In this document: positions 30,490-38,344 of the stretch, piece by piece
Layout of the letters: each line of letters starts with the position of its first letter
Position numbering within the stretch: position 1 is the stretch's first letter
IMG/VR virus record: IMGVR_UViG_3300025625_000001
Coordinates: 1 to 40,022 of that record
Length of the DNA stretch: 40,022 nt
Source: a virus
Direction: 5' to 3' (one strand)
The notes under the pieces: generated by a model
Told to the model about the DNA's origin: nothing
Seen by the model: only the letters and a program-made list of their open reading frames with translations
Database searches by the model: none
Program-made: the position numbers and the translations under genes

Positions 30490-31131
30490 CTAGAAGTTCC
30501 CCAAGTACACGTTGCTCAGGACCGGAATCGACACGCTGGACGCCATGAGCGGTCCGGTGTAGATGCCGACTACGGAGCCAGCATTCGGCGAAGCACCAGC
30601 GTACGTCAGATTGCCTGCGCCGTCAGCCGCCAGGAACATACCGGCCGAGATGGCAGAACCGCCAACCAGCGACTCCACGAATGCCTGGACGGGTCCTTCG
30701 ACTCGAACGACGGCCTTCGCACCGCTTGCCGCTTCGTTTCCAGCTACGGTCCCGGTGGCGAATCCCATCGTGTTGTTCGTGCTCGATTGCGGGTCCACCG
30801 AAGTCACGACTACGCCGCCCGTTGTGTACGGGATGCGCTGTTGCGGAGTCGGCCCCTGGAGCTTCCAACGAGCACCAAACGAACTCGTGAGAGGCGAGAG
30901 AACGAGATACTTGCCGGATGCAGCAGGAGTTCCGAGAACCGTGCCGGACGCGCCGATTTGTGACGGCGCCGTTACGTCCAGAACCTCGATGTCCTTTTCC
31001 TCGATACGAGGACCGGAAATACCGGGGTTGGAGGTGACGCCAGCGGTTTGCACGCCCGCGCCGCCCTGCAAGATGCCCGTGTTGACGCCGGAAAGCGAGC
31101 CGGAGGTCCAGTTATAGAGACGCTTAAGCAT
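30490..31131 (-). CDS. putative capsid decoration-type protein, 213 aa
   Basis: Beta-rich with a C-terminal stretch (AVVRVEGPVQAFVESLVGGSAISAGMFLAADGAGNLTYAG...GSVVGIY) typical of phage head-decoration or capsid-stabilising beta-tulip domains. Downstream of the coat gene, as such proteins usually are. Good SD (GGAGGG) formed by the end of the upstream gene. Could instead be a minor coat or fibre subunit. Confidence 0.45.
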   Translation of the reverse strand: MLKRLYNWTSGSLSGVNTGILQGGAGVQTAGVTSNPGISGPRIEEKDIEVLDVTAPSQIGASGTVLGTPAASGKYLVLSPLTSSFGARWKLQGPTPQQRIPYTTGGVVVTSVDPQSSTNNTMGFATGTVAGNEAASGAKAVVRVEGPVQAFVESLVGGSAISAGMFLAADGAGNLTYAGASPNAGSVVGIYTGPLMASSVSIPVLSNVYLGNF

Positions 31132-31347
31132 CTACTTGCCCTCCCAATACTCGTCGTAATTCTTGTGCAACGGCACGCCTACTCCGTCTGGAGTATTCGA
31201 CGGCGAGTACAGCGTCTTGGTGTCGTCGTCTCCCGTCTCGTAGTCCTCGCCACCCGCGAACGGGTTACGATAGAGGTCGGCGGGATAATCGGGGCCTACA
31301 GCGGTTCCCGTGCGAACCTTCGGGCTCCCGGGTCGTCCTCGTTTCAT
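31132..31347 (-). CDS. small acidic-C-terminal protein, 71 aa
   Basis: Basic start (MKRGRPGSPKVRTGTAVG) and an acidic, Tyr/Asp-rich rest (GGEDYETGDDDTKTLYSPSN...NYDEYWEGK). Probably disordered. Lies 20 bases after the coat gene. Function unknown. Confidence 0.5.
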   Translation of the reverse strand: MKRGRPGSPKVRTGTAVGPDYPADLYRNPFAGGEDYETGDDDTKTLYSPSNTPDGVGVPLHKNYDEYWEGK

Positions 31348-31367
31348 AGTCTATTCTCTCCTAAGCC

Positions 31368-32387
31368 CTAGAGATTCGCCAGGTCGTTACAAGGACCGAT
31401 GAACCCGTTGAGACGGGGATTGTCGGACGCGCAAGCCAGACCGATAACGTACCGGCAGGTTTTCTCCAGCACGTTCGGCGTGTCAATCCACGGCACGAAA
31501 TCGAAGCCCTTTTCGCCGAAGTAGCGGAACTTCGTGTGGTTTCCGTTGACGAAGTACATGTCGTAACCGACATTGTTGCCGTTCGCGATGGTGTCGAAGT
31601 GCGTATCGCCAATCCACTGCGCTCCGAGCGTGTGCGGGTTCCCGAGATACGGGTTTGCGCTATCGCCAGGCGACACGCGGACTTGAGCGTCCATCGAGAA
31701 CATGTACGACGCGACGATTTGCTGGTGTCCGAACACATGGGTCGGAGCAGCATCGCCAACCGTGCAGGCGGCGTACTCACGCAGGACCTGCGAACGAGGA
31801 AGGTCGTTCGTCGCCGTACCGAGGTTGCCGGTCGAGAACGAGATGACGTTGCCTTGCCAGTTCGCGAACGAGTTGGTCCCCAACCGCGCGATGTTGGCGT
31901 AGACGTTGTAGAGTTGCCCGTTGTCGCACGCTTCGGGAATCCCGACAAGCGGGTTGCCTCGCTGCGTTGAGCGACCCTTGGTGGTCGAGCAGGTGTCCTG
32001 CCCGAGAAGGTCTGTGAGCGAGCCGATGGCCGTCTCGACCTGCACCGTCAGATTGTCCACGCGCATGTTCGGTCCCCGAACGAGGCGGACGGTGATGTAG
32101 TCGAGAGACACGGCTGCTTGATACCAGGACCAGGGCATCGACGCAACGCTGTAGAGCGACTGCGGACCGCTGGAGAGGGTATCGTACTGGCCGAATGATT
32201 CGGCCGTATCGTTCTTGTTGCTCAGGATGGGAAACGCGAGCCAACGACCTTCGTCGTGCTTCTGAGCGTTGTCCCACATAACGCGCACGACTCGGTTCCC
32301 TTGGAAAACCGCGTCGGAGACGTATGGAGCGAAGGACTCCGCGAGAATCGCGCTGTCCTGGTCAAAACCGCCTAAATTGGCTGGCAT
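31368..32387 (-). CDS. major capsid (coat) protein
   Basis: 339 aa, in the right size range for an HK97-fold coat. Typical elements are an N-terminal region (SFAPYVSDAVFQGNRVVRVMWDNAQKHDEGRWLAFPILSNKND), a central helix (LTVQVETAIGSLTDLLGQ), and late strands (VIASYMFSMDAQVRVSPGDS-like and DTHFDTIANGNNVGYDMYFVNGNHTKFRYFGEKGFDF). It follows the scaffold gene and has its own promoter, a long leader and an SD (GGAGA), consistent with very high expression. Confidence 0.8.
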   Translation of the reverse strand: MPANLGGFDQDSAILAESFAPYVSDAVFQGNRVVRVMWDNAQKHDEGRWLAFPILSNKNDTAESFGQYDTLSSGPQSLYSVASMPWSWYQAAVSLDYITVRLVRGPNMRVDNLTVQVETAIGSLTDLLGQDTCSTTKGRSTQRGNPLVGIPEACDNGQLYNVYANIARLGTNSFANWQGNVISFSTGNLGTATNDLPRSQVLREYAACTVGDAAPTHVFGHQQIVASYMFSMDAQVRVSPGDSANPYLGNPHTLGAQWIGDTHFDTIANGNNVGYDMYFVNGNHTKFRYFGEKGFDFVPWIDTPNVLEKTCRYVIGLACASDNPRLNGFIGPCNDLANL

Positions 32388-32457
32388 GTACGGTTCTCCA
32401 AAATCGGAAACGCTGTGCGTCTCTACGGTCTTGGGGCTGTCGCGGTTGTGGCCGAGG

Positions 32458-32471
32458 GCTCCGATTGGAGC
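32458..32471 (-). other. leader hairpin 2 of coat mRNA
   Basis: GCTCC/GGAGC 5-bp stem with a 4-base loop inside the 5' leader between promoter and coat gene. May add structure to the leader; weak on its own. Confidence 0.3.
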
Positions 32472-32528
32472 GGCGCGGCTCTCGCGTCAGGTCAATCCGG
32501 TCGAGTTCTTTTCTGGGTTACGGCTGAG

Positions 32529-32544
32529 TCTGGATTCCTCCAGA
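32529..32544 (-). other. 5' stem-loop of coat mRNA
   Basis: A perfect 6-bp stem TCTGGA/TCCAGA closes a GGAA tetraloop (GNRA type) on the minus strand. It begins about 10 bases after the predicted start of the coat transcript. Such 5' stem-loops protect abundant mRNAs from decay. The leader (32388-32593) contains no gene. Confidence 0.5.
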
Positions 32545-32560
32545 AGGGGCCGACACGGGG

Positions 32561-32589
32561 TTTATACACCACCAGGAGCAGGCGCGCAA
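32561..32589 (-). promoter_or_regulatory. late promoter for the coat gene
   Basis: On the minus strand: -35 TTGCGC (32584-32589), 17-bp spacer ending GGTGGTG, -10 TATAAA (32561-32566). Shares the 12-base block GGTGGTGTATAA with the promoter at 35003-35031. Located right after the scaffold stop; predicted start near 32554, giving a leader of about 165 bases. Confidence 0.7.
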
Positions 32590-32593
32590 GAGG

Positions 32594-34060
32594 TCAGGCG
32601 TTCTGGAGCGCTCGCGTCGCGTACAGGTAGCGCTGCATCTCTTGCATGTACTGGTCGGCTGGCTTACGCTTTCCGTCTGCGCCCTGCGTTGAGGGGCGCA
32701 CGGGCGGAGCAGTAGGCGGTGCTTGCGCAGGCGCTCCACCGCCAACGGACTGCGAAGAACGGGCAGCCTCTTGGCGCGCTAGTTCGGTCAACCGCGCGTT
32801 GTCTGCTTGGTTCATTGCTGCGGCGGCAGGAGAAGCGGTGGCTTGAGCGCGTTCAGCCTCGAATGCGGCAATCTGCTGCCCGCCGAATACGATACCCGCG
32901 GCGATGCCGTAGCGCTGAACGTACCCAGCCTCGCGAGCATAAGAGATAGCGCGCTCCAGATACGGGTCCCGAGCGCCTTGCTCCAGATGGACGGCACCGG
33001 GGAACATCTGCGAGAGGTCGCGATGCGCTTGGGCTACTTCGGTGTTGATGCGCGTGCTCTCGGCCTGCTGCTGCGCAGCGGTCTGCTGCTGGCGCTGGAC
33101 TTCCGTCGCGCGCTGTTGCTCGTAGGAATCCACGCGCTGCTGCAACGCCTGCATGGTCGAGAGCACGGGACGCATCTGCTCGGCGAGGTACGGGTCGGCA
33201 GCGGCAAGCGCCGCTTCGTCAATGACTGGAGCCTGATACGGCTGCTGCGCGTACTGCGGGGTCGCTCCGGCCGCTGCGGCTTCTTGCCGCGCCTGCTCGA
33301 TGAGCGGGAGCCCCTGCTGGCGCCGCTGGTATCCCTTGACGACGAAATCCCCGAACTCGGAGTCGCCCAAAGCCGCCTGGATGAGCGGCAGGAACTGGTT
33401 CAACTGACCGCTCTCGATGAGCGGGCGCAGCGCTGGGTCGGCGTTGGCCAAATAGGAGCGAGCGCGGTCGTATGCGGCCATCTTGCCGTACCCGCGCTTG
33501 ACCGATTGCGCGAACTGCTTCGGCACACGCATCGGAATCTTGGTCCCTAGGTCCTGGTCCTCGAACTCGAACTCCTCGGCATCGGCCCAGGCATCCACAA
33601 CCGCCTGCGCTGCTTCATCGGCAGCAGTCGCGCCAGCCGCGGCAGCGGGAGTCTCGGCAACAGCCGCGTGGCCGTTTGTCGGAGCAGCCGCAGCAGCAAG
33701 GCGCGCGTTGTGCTCGGCAAGGATTTCCTCAGCCGTTTTCCCAGAGGGAGCGGCTGGCTCCGCACTCGCGGCGGGGATTGGGGCCGACGCGACGGGAGCC
33801 TGCACAGCCCCGTCCGGAGCCGCAGCCTCTGAGGGTGCTGCAACCCCGCCGTCCGTAAACGCAGGCAGTTCTTGCTGAACGCCAACTGGACGCCCGGTGC
33901 TCTCATCGAGCGCCACGGTGCCCTTTGACCAAGTAGGAATCGCGCCGGCAAGCGCAGCCGTGGACGAGTCAGGCGCTATCGCGCCCCTGTCCACCATCGC
34001 ATCATGCAACTTTTGTGCATGCTCCCGAACGGAAGGCATGCCCTCATTCTCTTTCGCCAT
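32594..34060 (-). CDS. scaffolding protein
   Basis: 488 aa, Ala/Gln/Glu-rich. The N-terminal half is low complexity (APSEAAAPDGAVQAPVASAP). An acidic segment (EEFEFEDQDLGTKIPMRVP) is followed by helices and a long coiled coil (MQALQQRVDSYEQQRATEVQRQQQTAAQQQAESTRI). The basic C-terminus (KRKPADQYMQEMQRYLYATRAL) matches the coat-binding helix expected of P22-type scaffolds. Immediately upstream of the coat gene, the normal place for a scaffold. Confidence 0.65.
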   Translation of the reverse strand: MAKENEGMPSVREHAQKLHDAMVDRGAIAPDSSTAALAGAIPTWSKGTVALDESTGRPVGVQQELPAFTDGGVAAPSEAAAPDGAVQAPVASAPIPAASAEPAAPSGKTAEEILAEHNARLAAAAAPTNGHAAVAETPAAAAGATAADEAAQAVVDAWADAEEFEFEDQDLGTKIPMRVPKQFAQSVKRGYGKMAAYDRARSYLANADPALRPLIESGQLNQFLPLIQAALGDSEFGDFVVKGYQRRQQGLPLIEQARQEAAAAGATPQYAQQPYQAPVIDEAALAAADPYLAEQMRPVLSTMQALQQRVDSYEQQRATEVQRQQQTAAQQQAESTRINTEVAQAHRDLSQMFPGAVHLEQGARDPYLERAISYAREAGYVQRYGIAAGIVFGGQQIAAFEAERAQATASPAAAAMNQADNARLTELARQEAARSSQSVGGGAPAQAPPTAPPVRPSTQGADGKRKPADQYMQEMQRYLYATRALQNA

Positions 34061-34063
34061 ACG

Positions 34064-34225
34064 CTACCGCTTGCTCGAATGAGCGAGAAACTTGGGCGCT
34101 GCATCGTACAGACGCTGCGCCAACTCCATCACGGAATCAATTTGCGCGTCCGAAGCGGCCTTATTCAACCCAACGGCTGATGCGGCCGCGACGATACACG
34201 CTCCGAAAACTGCCTCGTTATCCAA
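34064..34225 (-). CDS. hypothetical protein, 53 aa, TTG start
   Basis: TTG at 34225 follows a GGAGG SD by 5 bases. The product (DNEAVFGACIVAAASAVGLN, then a helix SVMELAQRLYDAAPKFLAHSSKR) is helical with a mildly hydrophobic N-terminus. Its last codons AAG CGG TAG double as SD for the scaffold gene. Function unknown. Confidence 0.55.
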   Translation of the reverse strand: MDNEAVFGACIVAAASAVGLNKAASDAQIDSVMELAQRLYDAAPKFLAHSSKR

Positions 34226-34290
34226 TCCTGCCTCCAAACGAAATGGGCCCCCCAGCGGTTCGTTAGTCCCCCTGGAGAGCCCGTGGACCT

Positions 34291-34386
34291 TTAGCCCTTA
34301 CGGCGACCCTTGCGTCCACCCTTTTTGTGCTTCTTGAATCCCTTTAGGTGCGACTTGAGTCCACCCTTATGCTTTCGTCCGCGCAT
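34291..34386 (-). CDS. basic Gly/Lys micropeptide, 31 aa
   Basis: Reads MRGRKHKGGLKSHLKGFKKH followed by KKGGRKGRRKG. More than half of its residues are Lys, Arg or His, with a KGG repeat. SD AAGGAA lies about 10 bases upstream. Same character as the basic cluster at 28381-29142, but placed before the scaffold gene; suggests nucleic-acid or capsid-interior binding. Confidence 0.5.
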   Translation of the reverse strand: MRGRKHKGGLKSHLKGFKKHKKGGRKGRRKG

Positions 34387-34402
34387 GTTCTTTGGTTCCT
34401 TT

Positions 34403-34448
34403 GCCCCCTTCGGGGCTGAACGGCGAGGCAAACGAAGCGCACGCCGTT
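34403..34448 (-). other. tandem hairpins upstream of the basic micropeptide
   Basis: Two stems lie in the 86-base gap 34387-34472: AACGGCG/CGCCGTT (34419-34425 with 34442-34448) and GCCCC/GGGGC (34403-34416). No T-run follows, so a classic terminator is unlikely. Possible mRNA processing or stability element between the Pro-rich gene and the scaffold block. Confidence 0.35.
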
Positions 34449-34472
34449 TCCCTTACGTCTAGCGCAAGGAAA

Positions 34473-34970
34473 TCATGTGAGTTCCGAATCCAATCCCTGC
34501 GACGGAGCCGCGTCGGCATCTGAGCTAGGCGGCTCGCCTTGGCTGATTTCGCTCGGCGCCTTCTCCGGCTTGGGAGACTTGGACGCTCCAGCCGTTCCGG
34601 TCGTGTAGGCCGAGACGATTTGCGAAAGGTTGTCCCGCATCTCCGAAAGAGCCGCGACCACGGCCATGCTTTTCTGCAAATCCTGAGACTGGAGCGCTAC
34701 CTTGAGCGCTCGAACAGCCATGTCGATTGCCTGCCAGCCGGGACCCATCGACGCGGACAGGTCGGTCAACTGCGCAATTAAGGGTGATGCTGGCCCAAGT
34801 CCCCCTGTTGGCGGCGGGGGCGCCGAAGGCGGCATTGCACCCGGAGGTGGCGGAGCCGCCGGAGGTGGCATTTGTGGGCCAGGCATTCCAGGCATGGGTC
34901 CCGTTGGAGGCCTCGGAGGCGGCATACCGCCAGCCCCGGGCCCGGGCATGCCAGGTGGTAACCCGGCCAC
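34473..34970 (-). CDS. Pro/Met/Gly-rich protein, 165 aa
   Basis: Residues 1-58 are an extreme Pro/Gly/Met stretch (GMPGPGAGGMPPPRPPTGPM...). A helical domain of about 60 residues follows (LIAQLTDLSASMGPGWQAIDMAVRALKVALQSQDLQKSMAVVAALSEMRDNL), then an acidic disordered tail. GTG start with an AGAGAGG SD, about 25 bases after the predicted transcription start. Similar small proteins lie between portal and scaffold in some phages; function not known. Confidence 0.55.
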   Translation of the reverse strand: MAGLPPGMPGPGAGGMPPPRPPTGPMPGMPGPQMPPPAAPPPPGAMPPSAPPPPTGGLGPASPLIAQLTDLSASMGPGWQAIDMAVRALKVALQSQDLQKSMAVVAALSEMRDNLSQIVSAYTTGTAGASKSPKPEKAPSEISQGEPPSSDADAAPSQGLDSELT

Positions 34971-35002
34971 TAGACCTCTCTCGGCCAGAACATCACAGCC
35001 TG

Positions 35003-35031
35003 CTTATACACCACCGCTAGGTCGCTTGCAA
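35003..35031 (-). promoter_or_regulatory. late promoter before the Pro-rich/scaffold block
   Basis: On the minus strand: -35 TTGCAA (35026-35031), 17-bp spacer ending GGTGGTG, -10 TATAAG (35003-35008). Its -35 box lies in the last codons of the zinc-finger gene at 35017-35196. Nearly identical in design to the coat promoter. Confidence 0.7.
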
Positions 35032-35196
35032 CCGTTCGAGGCGGGCTCGCGCGTGCCGCTCCAGCTTCAAGCGCGTCGCTGCCTCAACAGAGCACTTCGG
35101 ACCGCAATACGCCTTTGCGCGATTATTCGTCCGAAACTCGGCCCCGCACTCGCCGCATGCCCGCGTTACCTGCCAACTCGTGAATGCCCCGGTCAC
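35017..35196 (-). CDS. 59-aa Cys4 zinc-finger protein
   Basis: GTG start overlapping the upstream stop (GTGA). CGEC (CxxC) and YCGPKC (CxxxC) are followed by an Arg/Leu-rich helix (TRLKLERHARARLERLQ). The layout matches the 53-aa protein at 209-370. The helix suggests nucleic-acid binding. Its 3' end contains the -35 box of a promoter. Confidence 0.6.
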   Translation of the reverse strand: MTGAFTSWQVTRACGECGAEFRTNNRAKAYCGPKCSVEAATRLKLERHARARLERLQAT

Positions 35197-35381
35197 GCTG
35201 GACGCAGCCCCTCAACCCGGCTCGTTAAAACCTGAGATGAATCTGAAGCAGTCATAGTAACGACTCCGTTCTCGCGTACTTCCTGGACCTGAAAAACTAC
35301 CTGCGGCTTCAACTTCCCGTCGCGCTCGAAGTTTGTATCGCGCCACGTCTCGCATACGGAGTCTCCAACCTGAAACGTCAA
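35193..35381 (-). CDS. hypothetical small beta-rich protein, 62 aa
   Basis: TTG at 35381 overlaps the portal stop (TTGA). The product (TFQVGDSVCETWRDTNFERD then VVFQVQEVRENGVVTMTASD) looks like a small SH3-like beta-barrel. A longer form starting at 35465 would overlap the portal gene by 88 bases and is less likely. Function unknown. Confidence 0.5.
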   Translation of the reverse strand: MTFQVGDSVCETWRDTNFERDGKLKPQVVFQVQEVRENGVVTMTASDSSQVLTSRVEGLRPA

Positions 35382-37444
35382 GCCGCTGCCGCCGACTTCT
35401 TGTTCCGTTGGGAACCGGGTTTCTTCGATTGCTGGCCTGGTTGCCCGAGCCCGAGCAACTTCCACAACTGCGTTGGGTCGCGCTTCAGCGTCTCGACCTC
35501 GCGCATCATTGCCGTCGATGAAGGAATCGCTCCAATCTCCTCGGCTAAGTCGTACACCGCCTGCAACGGCATAGGAATCCCCGCATTCTTCAGATTCAGT
35601 AACGTCGTCAAACGCGCACTCGGACCAGACGGCTGCCGCGAACCAGCCTTCGCCTCAACGACGAATGGGTCGGTCAGATACGCCCCGAGCATCGGGGTCG
35701 GCTCAGGCACACCCGCATCGTTCTTGATTTGCACGATAACGGGCGACGTGTAGAACCGCGACGCCAACTCCAAGAACTGTTGCCCAAGCGTCTGCATACA
35801 ACGCGACAAATCCGCCAGCGCATCGCGGAACCGCACTCCAGACGCTTCCTGCCCGAGCGTCATCGTCTCGGTCGAAATCTGTGCCTTGGGCGGCATCTTC
35901 CCCGTCATCATATCGGACAGACCCGAGAGCTTGTCAATCTGTGATTCCAGGAACTTGATGTGCTGCGGAACGTAATTCGGAAGGTCGATGCCCTTCTCGC
36001 GCTTGCTGTACTTCAGGCTGTTGATGCTCTCGCGCTGAATGGACGCAGGCGCATTCGTGATGTCGTCGTCGGTCAATTCCTCGCCGTCCCAAACACGCCA
36101 AATGGGATTGCCCGCAAGGTTGCCCGTATCGAATACAAGCGACACGAATCGCACCAACTGCTCGAACGGAGCAGCAATCAGGTCAACGTCCGAGAGCCCG
36201 AACTGCCCGCCCGCCGGGTCCGCATTCGCGTTCACCTCTGCGAACGGAAAGTACCCAAGCGGATTCATCCGGTCGTCTGCTTCTATGTCCTCGTCCACAA
36301 CGACGACGAAGCGCCCTTCGGGATACAGCGGCCGCCGGACCTTATGCGTTATTACCTGGAGCGCAGGCTGGTCCGACGTAATCTTGATTCCGCCTTCCCA
36401 GTCGTACATCGAGTTCACGAGCGACTCGGGCAACTCGTAAATGACTCCGCCTTCGGTGATAATACGCCGCAACGGTTCGTCATCATCCGGGTCAGCCGCT
36501 TTGAACATCTTGGGCTTCGTCGCGATTTCCCCGTTTTCGAGGAACTGGATTCCCTTGACCTTGGTCGTCTTATGCGGTCGAGTCCAATACTCGCGAACCA
36601 GAATCCCCGACGAGCCAGACGCCGAATCCGGCGGATTAGACGATGCAGCATACGCCGGAGTGTAATACGTCTGCCCTCCTGCGCTATCGGGCATCTTGTA
36701 TGCCGCAGTCGGAGAAAGCACGTCTTGGTTCTCGCCGTCCTGTTCCGAACGAGGGCGGTCGTACTTGCGCGAGAGCTTGTAGCGCAATCCCTCGAACCGC
36801 TCGCAGAGCGACCCGTACGATTCGCGGTATTCGTACATAACGATTTCCGCGTCGTCAATGCCCGTAGCGTTGCGGTCCATGTAGACCTGCTCGCCCAGCA
36901 CGACGGAGAGTTTCGGGCGCCCGCGCCCACCATGCGCGAGCGAATCGTACGTCAGGCGCAGATACGCTTTTGACTGCACACGAGCCGTCAGCACCGCGCG
37001 CTTCACCTGGCCGTCCCACTTGCCGTCTACATACGCCTGGTTCCACGCGGCGGTGGCGATGTCGGCACGGCGCTGCTTCGTTCGGTCGAGTGCGCTATAC
37101 GATACGGACGGCTTGGCATCTACGAGAATGGCGGTCCACGTCAGCGGAACCGTAGCGGCGTAATTGAGGTTCGTCCCGATTTTCCATTTGGGGCGATTCT
37201 TCCACCAGGGCGTAGAACCGCGCGCCATATTCGTGTTACGGCGCATACGCTCGGTAACGTCTTGACGCTCCCGCTTCAATGTACCGTTGACGCGCCGTGC
37301 CCAGGCGATTAACTTGTTCTCGGGGCCGGTACGCGTTACTTGTGCGGCTGGCGGGTCCTCGGGACTCCCGCCCATCCAAAAACCGGCGCGACCACCAGGT
37401 CCGAGGTCACTCGCATCAGGTCCGAATGGTTGGCCGCCGCTCAC
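35378..37444 (-). CDS. portal protein
   Basis: 688 aa, close to P22 portal length. Portal-like features in order: LIAWARRVNGTLKRERQDVTERMRRN...GSTPWWKNRPKWKIGTNLNY near the N-terminus, the wing/stem region (GYFPFAEVNANADPAGGQFGLSDVDLIAAPFEQLVRFVSLVFDTGNLAGNPIW), a crown-type helix (QIDKLSGLSDMMTGKMPP...ETMTLGQEASGVRFRDALADLSRCM), and a basic tail (SKKPGSQRNKKSAAAA). It would form the 12-subunit DNA channel at one capsid vertex and interact with the terminase. GTG start in GTGA with the upstream Cys-rich gene. Confidence 0.85.
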   Translation of the reverse strand: MSGGQPFGPDASDLGPGGRAGFWMGGSPEDPPAAQVTRTGPENKLIAWARRVNGTLKRERQDVTERMRRNTNMARGSTPWWKNRPKWKIGTNLNYAATVPLTWTAILVDAKPSVSYSALDRTKQRRADIATAAWNQAYVDGKWDGQVKRAVLTARVQSKAYLRLTYDSLAHGGRGRPKLSVVLGEQVYMDRNATGIDDAEIVMYEYRESYGSLCERFEGLRYKLSRKYDRPRSEQDGENQDVLSPTAAYKMPDSAGGQTYYTPAYAASSNPPDSASGSSGILVREYWTRPHKTTKVKGIQFLENGEIATKPKMFKAADPDDDEPLRRIITEGGVIYELPESLVNSMYDWEGGIKITSDQPALQVITHKVRRPLYPEGRFVVVVDEDIEADDRMNPLGYFPFAEVNANADPAGGQFGLSDVDLIAAPFEQLVRFVSLVFDTGNLAGNPIWRVWDGEELTDDDITNAPASIQRESINSLKYSKREKGIDLPNYVPQHIKFLESQIDKLSGLSDMMTGKMPPKAQISTETMTLGQEASGVRFRDALADLSRCMQTLGQQFLELASRFYTSPVIVQIKNDAGVPEPTPMLGAYLTDPFVVEAKAGSRQPSGPSARLTTLLNLKNAGIPMPLQAVYDLAEEIGAIPSSTAMMREVETLKRDPTQLWKLLGLGQPGQQSKKPGSQRNKKSAAAA

Positions 37445-37575
37445 TTAAGGAACTCCGCGCGAATCTTGTACGCTCGCTTGTCGCGCTGCTTCGGCAACTT
37501 ACAGCGGCAAATGCAAATGCTGGAACCGCAGCGGTGCGGAGTCGCGCAACATTCGCAAAAATGCGCCTTTGCCAC
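37441..37575 (-). CDS. Cys-rich zinc-binding micropeptide, 44 aa
   Basis: GTG at 37575 overlaps the upstream TAG, and TGA overlaps the portal GTG. Eight Cys lie in the first 26 residues (FCECCATPHRC, then CICRC), with a basic helical tail (KLPKQRDKRAYKIRAEFLK). Two zinc ions or a metallothionein-like cluster are possible. The exact junctions support translation. Confidence 0.5.
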   Translation of the reverse strand: MAKAHFCECCATPHRCGSSICICRCKLPKQRDKRAYKIRAEFLK

Positions 37576-38303
37576 TACGAATGCACTCGCTTATTAAAGC
37601 GCGGGTTGTTCAGCACTGTTCGCATCGGCAGTACGCGTCCAGCAGTCGCCTCAAGATTCGCACGCACATTTCTTGCTGGTCGAGTGGCGTAATCCGCTTG
37701 CGCTTTCTGGCGCTCGGCCATGTAGCCAGCGTCCCAGTGTATGTAGTCCTTCGTCGCTTCACGGTAATGATTGCGACTACCGATGCGCGTGCCGCCCGTA
37801 AAAATCTTCCCATCTATCTCAATGGGGTCGTTGCCTACAATCGTCTCGAAGTATTGGTCGTAGATGGCATCCGACGCCTGAATCTGCGCCGTCTGCAAAA
37901 CCTCGGCGTACTGCTCCGCGGTCATACGCGCTTTGGCCGACGCGGCCAGCCGCTGCGTCACGTTCCAGCCGACCAGCGTTTCGGACGCGCGCAGAATCTC
38001 CAGCATATCGGTCGAATCCGTCTTGGCGTACTCGGGAGCCCAAACTTCTTCCACGAAAGCGGACACCTGGCGCACGCGGTCGCTCGGCACGTCTACGGCG
38101 TCGGCAGCGGCTACGAATCGGGCAGGAGCAACGGCTACCGCCTCCTGGGCGTGTCCGGGCGCTTCAAGCGCCACGCGCTGGCGGTGCGGGCTCGTAATCG
38201 GAAGCCCCGCTCGCTCCTTATAGACATCAGACGGCGAAAGGACCGCCCCAAGGGGGCCAGCCGGGTCCACAGCCTTTCGGAGCGTTTCAAGCCAGCGCGG
38301 CAC
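37575..38303 (-). CDS. hypothetical protein between portal and terminase, 242 aa
   Basis: Mostly helical (DSTDMLEILRASETLVGWNVTQRLAASAKARMTAEQYAEVLQTAQIQASDAIYDQYFETIVGND), with basic ends (FNKRVHS). Placed first in the late operon, next to the portal; it might be a small terminase, but no HTH is seen. The GTG start at 38303 lacks an SD at the normal distance. The frame stays open upstream (FLGGRRKHPG...) to a perfect AAGGAGG about 35 bases away, so the true start is uncertain. Confidence 0.5.
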   Translation of the reverse strand: MPRWLETLRKAVDPAGPLGAVLSPSDVYKERAGLPITSPHRQRVALEAPGHAQEAVAVAPARFVAAADAVDVPSDRVRQVSAFVEEVWAPEYAKTDSTDMLEILRASETLVGWNVTQRLAASAKARMTAEQYAEVLQTAQIQASDAIYDQYFETIVGNDPIEIDGKIFTGGTRIGSRNHYREATKDYIHWDAGYMAERQKAQADYATRPARNVRANLEATAGRVLPMRTVLNNPRFNKRVHS

Positions 38304-38344
38304 GCCAGGGTGCTTGCGCCGCCCTCCGAGAAAGGTCCTCCTTC

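Noticed and set aside
30136-30963. 275-codon open frame on the + strand
   Set aside because: Antisense shadow of the 241-aa and 213-aa structural genes; high Arg/Val content typical of the reverse frame of G+C-rich coding DNA.
34403-34448. Rho-independent terminator before the scaffold block
   Set aside because: Two good stems exist, but neither is followed by a T-run on the transcribed strand.
37575-38303. Small terminase subunit
   Set aside because: Position is suggestive, but I see no N-terminal HTH or typical oligomerisation pattern, so the gene is left unnamed.
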